Shown: piece after piece, positions 1-8,400 of the stretch
How positions within the stretch are numbered: position 1 is the stretch's first letter
How the letters are laid out: each line of letters opens with the position of its first letter
Assembly: GCA_017462565.1 (NCBI GenBank)
Contig: JAFTQW010000007.1
Span: 1 to 33,565, forward strand
Length of the DNA stretch: 33,565 nt
Direction: 5' to 3'
DNA from: Ruminococcus sp.
GTDB lineage: Bacteria; Bacillota; Clostridia; Oscillospirales; Ruminococcaceae
Position numbers and translations under genes: made by a program
The notes under the pieces: model-generated
What the model saw: the letters and a program-made list of their open reading frames with translations, nothing else
The model's database searches: none
What the model was told of the DNA's origin: nothing

Positions 1-171
1 GCCGGAACTAAATTCTATATTGCTCAAGCAGATTTATCAGCACTTTCATTAAAAAATAGTGATGGAAATATTCGAGAAATAAAAAATGGTATGATGGTTG
101 AGGCTAAAACAATTAGTGGCTCCAAAAAAGCTATTGTCTGGTTTCTTGAGAAAATAAATTTTATAGAATAA
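1..171 (+). CDS. HlyD-family secretion protein, C-terminal fragment (5' end outside window)
   Basis: The first 56 codons of frame 1 are open from the window edge to a TAA at 169-171. The peptide starts with AGTKFYIAQADLS and ends with a Gly-Met-Met-Val-Glu-Ala segment followed by KAIVWFLEKINF. This ending is typical of membrane fusion proteins (HlyD/accessory proteins of bacteriocin-type ABC exporters), where a last beta strand is followed by a hydrophobic helix. Such proteins span the membrane once and work with a peptidase-containing ABC transporter to export peptides. The rest of the gene and any partner transporter lie upstream of the window. No terminator directly follows the stop; the first strong hairpin is about 150 bases downstream. 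The family call is an inference from a short tail, so confidence is moderate. Confidence 0.55.
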   Translation, partial: AGTKFYIAQADLSALSLKNSDGNIREIKNGMMVEAKTISGSKKAIVWFLEKINFIE

Positions 172-320
172 TCATTTGCATTCATTTCAAAAAAAGCAAG
201 CTTATTTCTGGTAAAAAATATGTTTGAAAAGATTATACCGCTTATATGAGAATAGATTTTTTACTCCGTTCAGCCACAATAGCAGAACAGAGTATTTTTA
301 TAATTTAATAAAGTATCAAA

Positions 321-417
321 AGAAAATGAGGATACAAATATGATCGTTTTGCTTAAAACGGGTATATTTGTACCTTTATTTTTTGTGTCCTCTTTTCTGA
401 AAATGAGGAAAGGACAC
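321..417 (+). promoter_or_regulatory. Nested inverted repeats upstream of the multicopper oxidase gene (terminator or switching leader)
   Basis: Bases 321-338 pair with 382-398 over about 17 base pairs with one bulge and one G-U. Inside, 333-341 can pair perfectly with 364-372, and 345-350 pairs with 355-360 around a GCTT loop. The segment 322-332 recurs directly at 399-409, and GTGTCCT (385-391) also matches AGGACAC (411-417). The right arm of the big stem therefore has two possible partners. A T-rich run (375-384) follows the inner hairpin, so it could act as the terminator of the upstream gene. It could also be an attenuator-like leader or a small palindromic repeat element. Confidence 0.5.
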
Positions 418-650
418 ATAGATGATATTTAACTGTAAATGGCTGTGTATAGCTGCAAAGTATGTCCTGACATAGCATAGGAGCAGAAATTTTTCAATGA
501 GAAATATTGAGCATTCAGCGGCAGCCTTCAAGTCTGCATTCGGCTATGTCTTAAGTGAAATTGAAAAAAGAACCCAACTGATAAACCTATCATATACTAA
601 ATTGAAATATAATATATTTCGACATTAAGTATGAAGGGAGTTTATTAACA
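418..650. other. Gene-free leader of the multicopper oxidase gene
   Basis: No convincing ORF lies here. GACATAGC (469-476) matches GCTATGTC (543-550) as an 8 bp inverted repeat closing an 82-base segment, and a second TATGTC copy at 461-466 could compete for the same partner. A TATAAT at 608-613 and a TATACT at 593-598 are possible -10 boxes, but neither has a good -35 at normal spacing. The ribosome binding site GAAGGGAG (633-640) precedes the oxidase start. No known riboswitch consensus was recognised. Confidence 0.4.
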
Positions 651-3600
651 ATGACAAGTTTATCGGATTATCCGAGCAGTACTTTTGTCAGAAATTTTGA
701 TATAGAAGCAATTTCGATTCCCATCGTTTATAATAAATATGGCGATCATGATCCAAATGGTATGATTTATGTGCTGAAAAAGGATTCTGAACGGATTCGG
801 CAAAAAGCAAAAGAGAATTTTGCAATGGATCCTCCGCAGCCTTACAAAGAGGTACAGCCTCTTGTTATAAGAGCAAATGAAGGCGATGAGATTCGGATAA
901 ACTTCTATAACAAATTAGACAGAAATACGTCCATGCACGTGCAGGGACTGCGATATGATGTTTTGACTTCGGACGGTGCAAATGTGGGAAATAATCCGGA
1001 TACCACTGCCCAAAATTTTATACAATATGTCTGGTATGCGGAAAAAGAAGGCGTTTATTTATTTTCAGATATGGGAGACCCACGAGGAAGCGAGGACGGC
1101 ACAAATGTACACGGTCTTTTCGGTGCCGTTATTGTTGAAAAACCGCAATCCACATGGTTCGATCCGGTAACAGGAGAAGAAATTGAAAGCGGACTGTTTG
1201 CTGATATCTATAATCCGGCAAGTCCTGCTTTTCGTGAATATGCGGTTTTCTTTCATGACGAGCTGGAAATAAAAAATAAGGACGGTCAGCAGCCGGTCGA
1301 CCCCCATACGGGACTTCCAAACGGAACAACAGGAATCAGCTATCGTTCCGAACCTATGCGTAACAGACTTCCTCTTGAGGAAATACACCATGTTGTTACA
1401 GGTGAGGATATTTCCATGAGTTCATGGCCATACGGAGATCCTGCACCGCCTATTCTCAGGGCATATGCCGGAGATCCGTCTAAGATAAGACTGATTCATG
1501 GCGGTGTAAAGGAAACTCATGTCTTTCATCTTCACAATCATCAGTGGAGGCTGGATCCTGACGATCCGAAATCTACTATTATTGATTCCATTTCGATAAG
1601 TCCTCAGGAATGCTATACGCTGGATATTCTGTATGGCGCAGGAAGTCTGACAAGAACGATCGGAGATGTGATTTTTCACTGTCATCTTTATCCGCATTTT
1701 CATGAGGGTATGTGGACGCTATGGAGGATTTTCGACAGATTGGAGGACGGCACAGGAGAATATCCGGACGGCACGCCTATTGAGCGGCTTTTGCCGTTAA
1801 AAGACAGACCATGTCCTCCGGAAAAGGATTTGCTTCATCCCGGATATCCCAATTTCATTAATGGAGAATTCGGAGAGCGTCCGCTTCAGCCTCCCTTGGG
1901 AATTCTGGACGAAAACAACAACAATAAAATCATTCCTACACCTATAGAAGCAGCAAATTTTGTACCGGGTTTTGCACCGGGAGCATTGTATTCACAGACG
2001 TGTCAGTGCAATTGTCCAAAGGATATCAAGGTATTTGAACTGGCGGTTGTGCAGGCGAATATTATATACAATCGCTATGGCTGGCATGATCCGCAAGGCA
2101 GATTTTTTGTTTTGAAAGAGGATATAGAACGTCATGGAACACTTGAAAATTATCTGGAAAAGGTCAACAGCGGAAAAATTAAACCTGAACCCCTTGTGAT
2201 ACGTGCAAATGCAGGAGACTGTATTGAAATAAGACTGACAAATTTTCTGCCTGAATTTATTGAAGAAAGTCCGTTTCAGTTGAAAACACTGACCGATATT
2301 GCCGCTTTTCATATTCATCTTGTAAAGTTTGATACAATTGTATCAGACGGTGCGGCAAACGGTTGGAACAATATTGCCGGTGCTGGAAGGTATGAAACTT
2401 TGATAGAGCGGTTTTATGCAAACGAAGAATTGAATACAGTCTTTTTCCATGACCATTTGTTTGCCAATTCTCATCAGCAGCACGGTATGTTTGGAGCATT
2501 GATTATTGAACCGGCAGGTTCTGTTTTTCTGAATCCAAAAAACGGAAAACCATTAAAAAGCGGAGCCAATGCAGTTATCAAAAAAGCAAACGGAGAATCT
2601 TATCGTGAGTTTGCAATGTTTGTTCATGATTTTGCACTGTTATTTGATAAACATGGAAAGCCTCTTAATCCTCCGGAGCATCCCGGTTCTGATGATGATC
2701 CGGGCGTAATGGGAATCAGTTACCGCTGCGAGCCGATGAGAGAACGGCTGAAAAAGAAAAACGATCCGTCTCATATATTCAGTTCACGAAGATACGGAGA
2801 TCCGGCAACACCGATTCTGGAAACTTATCCGGGCGACCCAATGGTAATTCGTTTGCTTGACGGCGCTCATGAGGAGCAGCATGCGTTTAATATAAACGGA
2901 ATGTCCTGGCGTAAGGAGATTACCGATGCAGTTTCTCCTTTGGTTGCAGAGCAGACCATCGGCATATCAGAAGCGTTTAATATTCGTGTTGACGAGTATT
3001 ACGGTGAGGGAGACTATTTGTATTATTTCGGCGGTATTGATGATATATGGCTTGGTTTGTGGGGAATCATCAGAGCGCATAGCCGGCGTCAAAAACATCT
3101 TCTTCCGCTTTGCAATCAGAATAAACCTCTGCCGTTCCCTGTTTGTCCGCCGAAAGGAGCAAGGATACGAAAGTTTGAAATTGCTGCAATTCAAACAGAT
3201 ATTGCATACAACCGTTACGGCGATCATGACCCCGAGGGTATGCTTTTTGTTCCTCTGGAGTATGCAGAAGATGTTAAGTGCGGAAGAAAAAAGCCGATAC
3301 CTTTGATTTTACGTGCCAATGCAGGGGATTGGATTGAAATTACACTGCACAATATGTTTGACAAACCGGTGATGTATCATGATTATCCCTCGGTTCCGCT
3401 GGATATGAAGCATTGCCCGTCTGATAGAGTTTCACTAAGTCCGCAGTTCCTGAAACGCTGTCAGATATGTGCAGCAGGCGTTAATGTGGGTTACAATAAG
3501 CAGGAACAGACGGCTGCGCCAGGGGAATGCATCAAATATTTATGGTATGCCGATAAGGAATACGGAACTTGTATGCTTAATTCATTCGGAGATTTGCGCA

Positions 3601-4334
3601 ATCACAGATATCACGGTTTGTTTGGAGCGATTATCATTGAACCTCCTGCGGCGCAGTATTACAGCAATTTTTTCAATCGAAAAGAAAGCTTCAGCGAACA
3701 GGCGGTTATTACAGCTCCGGGAGTTAAATCATTCCGGGAATTTGTATTGTTTGCTCATAATGGCATACGATTGCTGGATAAAGATGGAAATCTTATTAAA
3801 ACTTCAGAGCAGGGCGAGGATACCGGACATGGAGGCGTTGATCATGAGGATACAGGCGAGAAGGGGTTCAACTATCGCTCGGAACGCTTTTTTAATAGGT
3901 TAAGACGAGTTCCGATTGTTAATAGGATTTTTAGTTCAAGGACGCATGGAGATCCGGCAACACCGCTTTTGAAAGCGTATACCGGAGAACGTGTAATAAT
4001 CCGGTATCTTATGCCGGGGGATAAACCAAGAAATATCAGTTTTGTACTGCATGGGCATAATTGGCTTGCACAGCCTGATGATCCGTTTTCAAGAAGAATT
4101 TCCGTGCAGGGCGCAGTAAGCGCAGGAGGAGTTTATAATATTGAACTGGAAAACGGAGCGTCAGAATATCCCGGCGATTATCTCTATCGTTCAGGCTCAC
4201 TGAAATGGGACGTAGAATCGGGAATGTGGGGGATATTCAGAGTTATGAAAAAAGGTATCGGATATTGCTGTACTTGCGTATGCCGTACATTCGGTAACTG
4301 GTGGGAAAGACAATGGTTTGAGAAATACGAGTAA
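651..4334 (+). CDS. Large multicopper oxidase, MnxG-like, with three two-cupredoxin units
   Basis: The protein has 1227 residues and no signal peptide. It is three copies of a roughly 400-residue unit, each starting with an I-x-YN-x-YG-x-HDP motif, so about six cupredoxin domains as in ceruloplasmin and in the roughly 1200-residue MnxG manganese oxidases. All four classical copper motifs are visible but split between units. Unit 1 carries H290-x2-H293-x-H295 and H343-C344-H345-x3-H349-x4-M354; unit 2 carries H554-x-H556 and H600-x-H602. Equivalent positions elsewhere are degraded (for example MHVQG near residue 95 and YLYRSG in unit 3), so one T1 site and one trinuclear centre are expected at the unit 1/unit 2 interface. 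The family uses O2 to oxidise metals or phenolic substrates; Mn(II) is only an inference. The start is set by AAGGGAG 10 bases upstream. A hairpin terminator follows, then a DUF2935 gene. Confidence 0.85.
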   Translation: MTSLSDYPSSTFVRNFDIEAISIPIVYNKYGDHDPNGMIYVLKKDSERIRQKAKENFAMDPPQPYKEVQPLVIRANEGDEIRINFYNKLDRNTSMHVQGLRYDVLTSDGANVGNNPDTTAQNFIQYVWYAEKEGVYLFSDMGDPRGSEDGTNVHGLFGAVIVEKPQSTWFDPVTGEEIESGLFADIYNPASPAFREYAVFFHDELEIKNKDGQQPVDPHTGLPNGTTGISYRSEPMRNRLPLEEIHHVVTGEDISMSSWPYGDPAPPILRAYAGDPSKIRLIHGGVKETHVFHLHNHQWRLDPDDPKSTIIDSISISPQECYTLDILYGAGSLTRTIGDVIFHCHLYPHFHEGMWTLWRIFDRLEDGTGEYPDGTPIERLLPLKDRPCPPEKDLLHPGYPNFINGEFGERPLQPPLGILDENNNNKIIPTPIEAANFVPGFAPGALYSQTCQCNCPKDIKVFELAVVQANIIYNRYGWHDPQGRFFVLKEDIERHGTLENYLEKVNSGKIKPEPLVIRANAGDCIEIRLTNFLPEFIEESPFQLKTLTDIAAFHIHLVKFDTIVSDGAANGWNNIAGAGRYETLIERFYANEELNTVFFHDHLFANSHQQHGMFGALIIEPAGSVFLNPKNGKPLKSGANAVIKKANGESYREFAMFVHDFALLFDKHGKPLNPPEHPGSDDDPGVMGISYRCEPMRERLKKKNDPSHIFSSRRYGDPATPILETYPGDPMVIRLLDGAHEEQHAFNINGMSWRKEITDAVSPLVAEQTIGISEAFNIRVDEYYGEGDYLYYFGGIDDIWLGLWGIIRAHSRRQKHLLPLCNQNKPLPFPVCPPKGARIRKFEIAAIQTDIAYNRYGDHDPEGMLFVPLEYAEDVKCGRKKPIPLILRANAGDWIEITLHNMFDKPVMYHDYPSVPLDMKHCPSDRVSLSPQFLKRCQICAAGVNVGYNKQEQTAAPGECIKYLWYADKEYGTCMLNSFGDLRNHRYHGLFGAIIIEPPAAQYYSNFFNRKESFSEQAVITAPGVKSFREFVLFAHNGIRLLDKDGNLIKTSEQGEDTGHGGVDHEDTGEKGFNYRSERFFNRLRRVPIVNRIFSSRTHGDPATPLLKAYTGERVIIRYLMPGDKPRNISFVLHGHNWLAQPDDPFSRRISVQGAVSAGGVYNIELENGASEYPGDYLYRSGSLKWDVESGMWGIFRVMKKGIGYCCTCVCRTFGNWWERQWFEKYE

Positions 4335-4345
4335 TAAAATATGTG

Positions 4346-4377
4346 AGAACACCGACTGCTGCAGTCGGTATTCTTTT
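4346..4377 (+). terminator. Rho-independent terminator after the multicopper oxidase gene
   Basis: ACCGACTG and CAGTCGGT pair around a CTG loop (4351-4369). Flanking AGAA and TTCT extend the stem, and a short T-rich run (TTCTTTT) follows. The T run is weak, so some readthrough into the downstream DUF2935 gene is possible. Confidence 0.65.
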
Positions 4378-4421
4378 GCCGTATAACAAAGTACGGATAT
4401 CATGAATATAATAAAAGTATT

Positions 4422-4461
4422 ATTAAGACAGCATCGCATAAAAATTGTGCGGAAGATGCGC
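4422..4461. repeat. Dispersed intergenic repeat, copy A (40 bases)
   Basis: This segment (core CAGCATCGCATAAA, then TTGTGCGGAAGATGCGC) matches copy B at 9498-9537 at 31 of 40 positions in the same orientation. Both copies lie in untranslated DNA just before a gene start. Confidence 0.55.
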
Positions 4462-4479
4462 AGTCGGATGGAGGCAGAT

Positions 4480-5367
4480 ATGCATACTGAAAATTATATT
4501 GTAGAATCCCTTGAGCTTCATTTGTTTTTTGGACGAATTATGAAAGAACATTCACTGTTTCTGAAAGCCGGATTTTCTCCGGCAAATTCAAATTTTGCTG
4601 CAAGAGCTGAATTTTATAAGAACGAATTTGAAAAATTTCTGAGTCAAGCTGTGTCTTTGAGCAATGGTGTGATAAGCGAAAAGGTGCTGAATTCCGGTGA
4701 AATTGTGACAGAGTTTACAGCAGCTGCCGAAAGGCAGACCGAAAAATTTACAGGTATTCGTATTAACAGCAATATCACTCAACGAGAACTGCGGCTAAGG
4801 GTATGCGATTTCAGTGATATAACAGGTAAATTTTGTCAGGTAAAAGCTTTGAATAGCGCAGTACTAAATCAGCTGAACGGTTTAATTGCATTGAAAGAAG
4901 CGGTTCTTGGCAAAGTGCTCAGCTGTCAGATGTTTACAATGAATTATCCGCTGTTAATTGAACACATAATAAGGGAGGCAAAACTTTATCGGAAATATTT
5001 GCAGATTCTTGAATCGGACGGAAAAATTAATATGCAGTCCATGAAAGAAATTGAATGCTTCTGGGATCAAATAATGATGGAGCACGCTGTGTTTATACGA
5101 GGACTGCTGGATCCCTCTGAGACGGAACTGATAAATTCAGCAAATGCATTTGCGGAGGATTATGCCGCATTGTTGAAAAGCTGCCATAATGCGCAAAACA
5201 AATCTGTTTCTGCAAATTCACTGATAGAAACTCAAAAATTCAAAGACTTTAAAATTGCAGGCGTAAAAGGAATAGAAGATTGCAGAATTCGTTCAGTTAT
5301 ACTTCCGCTGCTTGCCGATCATGTTCTTCGGGAAGCAAATCATTTTATCAGGATTTTGGAGAATTGA
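4480..5367 (+). CDS. DUF2935 family protein (duplicated four-helix, probable metal-binding)
   Basis: From the ATG at 4480 the protein has 295 residues; GGAGG (4470-4474) sits 5 bases before it. An upstream in-frame ATG at 4402 would add 26 basic residues that overlap a dispersed repeat, so it is rejected. The protein is an internal duplication of all-helical halves. Each opens with a helix carrying EH (E-H-S-L-F-L-K-A near residue 23; E-H-A-V-F-I-R-G in the second half) and ends with a helix of the form EHxxREAxxY or DHxxREAxHF. These paired Glu/His helices are the hallmark of DUF2935, a ferritin-like fold in Bacillus and Clostridia whose function is not established; a di-metal site is plausible. 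Its place right behind a large copper oxidase suggests a metal-related role, but this is inference. It ends shortly before a convergent terminator. Confidence 0.8.
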   Translation: MHTENYIVESLELHLFFGRIMKEHSLFLKAGFSPANSNFAARAEFYKNEFEKFLSQAVSLSNGVISEKVLNSGEIVTEFTAAAERQTEKFTGIRINSNITQRELRLRVCDFSDITGKFCQVKALNSAVLNQLNGLIALKEAVLGKVLSCQMFTMNYPLLIEHIIREAKLYRKYLQILESDGKINMQSMKEIECFWDQIMMEHAVFIRGLLDPSETELINSANAFAEDYAALLKSCHNAQNKSVSANSLIETQKFKDFKIAGVKGIEDCRIRSVILPLLADHVLREANHFIRILEN

Positions 5368-5407
5368 TCCGGCAAAAGCTTAAACAGGATTTAATCAGCG
5401 CTTTCTT

Positions 5408-5450
5408 AAAAAAATAATCTGCTGCATCGGACAATTCCGGTGCAGCAGAT
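5408..5450. terminator. Bidirectional terminator between convergent DUF2935 and protease genes
   Basis: ATCTGCTGCATCGG (5417-5430) pairs with CCGGTGCAGCAGAT (5437-5450) across a six-base loop, a 14 bp stem with one imperfect pair. The A-rich run at 5408-5416 becomes a T run when read from the minus strand, so it mainly terminates the minus-strand protease gene. It could also stop plus-strand transcription from the DUF2935 gene. Confidence 0.8.
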
Positions 5451-5458
5451 CGCAGTTT

Positions 5459-8400
5459 TCAGAAGATTTTTATTTTATGCAATATAAAGTCCTGAATTAA
5501 AATAATATCAGTTTTATCAAATTTGCCGTCATGATTAACGTCAGCTGATGCAAATTCAACGCTGTTCAGGAACTCTTTCCGCAGTTTCTGTCTTGCAATA
5601 ACAAGATCGAAAGCATCTATTGTTCCATCACCGTTAATGTCGCCTGAAATGTAATCAACATTCCTGATTTCACTGTAGCCGCATCCGGTACATATTCTTA
5701 TCTGAGTAGCGTTTCCGTTATCCTGCCATTCATTGAAAGTATGAGGGGAAACAATAGTATATCCGCAATCTTCACATATTATAGAGTGCTCCTTTTCATT
5801 GACTGATACGCAGTCTCCGAAGCTATGCGGCATTGTGACTACATGGCTGCAATCTTTGCAGATCTTGCTGTGATTGTTTTCATCGGAAGCTTCCCATTCG
5901 GAGAAATTATGTTCAAAGCTGTGAACATATCCGCATTCTTCACAAGTCTGAGAATGATTTTGATCGTCTGTGTATGTTATTTCTCCAAAATTGTGAGGTA
6001 CGGTTTCTGTGTATCCGCATATTTCACAAGTTTTTGAATGGTTTTCACTGTTTACAGCAGATGCTTTTCCAAAGCTGTGATCGGAACTTTCCGTATAACC
6101 GCAGTCGACGCATTGTCTTGAATGAGTGCCGTTTTCGGAAACTGTCCATTCGCCGAAATTATGATCGCTGTAAAGCGTCATATTGCAGTCGGCGCAGGTT
6201 TTGGAATGCTGCTGCTCATCGTAATATGACCATTCGCTGAAATCATGTGCAATATTAACGGTATAACCGCAGTCTTTGCATATCATAGAGTGCTTTTCAT
6301 CATCAGATGACGTAAATTCAGTGAAATTGTGTTCAGCCTCAACAGTCTGGCCGCAGTCGGCACATACTCTTGAGTGAACGTTTTCGTCAACAAATGTCCA
6401 GTCGCCGAAGCTGTGATCGGAACTTTCCGTATAACCGCAGTCGACGCATTGTCTTGAATGAGTGCCGTTTTCGGAAACTGTCCATTCGCCGAAATTATGA
6501 TTGCCGTAAAGCGTCATATTGCAGTCGGCGCAGGTTTTGGAATGCTGCTGCTCATCGTAATATGACCATTCGCTGAAATCATGTGCAAGATCAACGGTAT
6601 AACCGCAGTCTTTGCATATCATAGAGTGCTTTTCATCATCAGATGACGTAAATTCAGTGAAATTGTGTTCAGCCTCAACAGTCTGACCGCAGTCGGCACA
6701 TACTCTTGAGTGAACGTTTTCGTCAACAAATGTCCAGTCGCCGAAGCTGTGATCGGAACTTTCCGTATAACCGCAGTCGACGCACTGTCTTGAGTGAGTG
6801 CCGCTGTCGGAAGTCGTCCATTCGCCGTATGAATGATCGAGAGTTTCAGTGTAGCCGCAGTCAATGCAGGTTCTGGTGTGACTGTTTTCATCTGCAATCG
6901 TCCATTCGCCGAAATTATGCTCATAGTTTTCGGAGTAACCGCATTCTCCGCATGACTTAGTGTGATATGTTTCGTCTAAAGGTGTAAAATCTCCGAAATT
7001 ATGAGAGAATTGCTCGGCATATCCGCAGTCTTCGCATATTCCCTTATGCGTTTCACTATCTGTGGGTTCAAATTTGCTGAATAAATGCTCGGCAGATTCA
7101 GAAACCCCGCATATTCCGCATGAATGAATATGATAAGTATTGTCGTTCTTAGTCCAGCTTCCAAAAGAATGTTCTTCAGATTTGATGCTGCCGCATATCA
7201 GACATTGATGCGAGTGTTCCTTTACTCCGATATTCCAATCGCCAAAGAAATGTCCTTCCGTTGTTACCATGCCGCAGTTAGAGCAGGTTTTGACATGAGA
7301 ATCACCGTTATCGCTCCAGCTTCCATAGGAGTGAGTCAGGGAATCGGCAGTGACCGTTATTGATGTATAATAATTTTTTCCGCAGTTATATGTGTATTGC
7401 ATCGTACTATTTTGGGGAATAAAGGAAGAGCCTTTAATGGTCATTTCCTGTAGGTTTGATACCTTGTTGATATCCAGACCGTCTATTGTGAATCCGCTGC
7501 AATTAATATTGCCGACATTTATCGAACAGCCATAGCAGATAAATTCATTAAGCTTGCTGTTATGAGTAAGATCAAGATTGACAAGAGGATTGTAACAGCA
7601 ATTAAGGTAAGTGAGTTCGGTAAAGAATTCGATTCCTTTGAAATTGGCAATGCCAAGACCCGACAGATTCATTTCAGAAACCTGAGCTATTTCGCTGTAA
7701 GAGAGCGCACCGTCTGAATCGGTATCATAGCGTGAAACATAGTCTCTGAATACGCTGTCAGGGAAATTTGTACTGTTTATTATTATATCGTCTCGTGTGA
7801 GCGCCTTGATGCAGGCTGTTGAGTCATATAATGAAATCGTATCACGCCAGGTGGTACGTGAATTCGGAATTCCACTTGTGAAATAGGAACAATCACTAAG
7901 ATTGCTGCATTCCTGAAGAGCCATACGTGCATCATCTTTGTCAAGTGTAACAACAACAGAAAATTTAGTTCCTTTGCTTACTGAAACAGGTTCAACCAAA
8001 TCAACAACATGATATCCTGCATAAGGCATTGTACCTTTTTGTGTTGTAAGGAGAGTTCCGCTGGTGGGAAGTCCGTCTTCCACATCTGCATAGATTGAGA
8101 TTATATAAGGAACAGAAGCATCACGTGTATAAAAAGCCGCTGCTGAAATAGTCTCGTTATCTGCTGCTGTAAAAACATTTGCCGCTGTGAATGAACTGGA
8201 CTGATATTTGTAATAGGAATCGGGCATTGCGCCGTCATATTGATAGATATTATTATAAGCGGACGTGTCGGCTATTTCAAAAGATGTAATATAATCAAGC
8301 GAGACATCATAGTAAGACATATAGAAGTAGCCGTTATTATGATTCCAGGTGCCCCAGCTGTTTTTGATTATCCAGGCTCCGTCTCCGGGAGGTACTGCTG

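Noticed and set aside
172-650. T-box or yybP-ykoY manganese riboswitch before the oxidase
   Set aside because: I found neither the T-box AGGGTGGNACCGCG core nor the conserved loops of the manganese riboswitch; only generic inverted repeats are present.
4402-4479. Longer start for the DUF2935 gene
   Set aside because: The extra 26 residues cover the dispersed repeat and lack a ribosome binding site, whereas GGAGG sits 5 bases before the ATG at 4480.
5660-7338. Regular 84-base repeats as a CRISPR array
   Set aside because: The repeats are coding, keep frame, have no unique spacers between identical repeats and belong to a signal-peptide protein.
5825-7363. Plus-strand frames repeating SCDRNFPYNRS-like peptides
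   Set aside because: They are antisense shadows of the 84-base protease repeats, have no ribosome binding site and repeat only because the real gene repeats.
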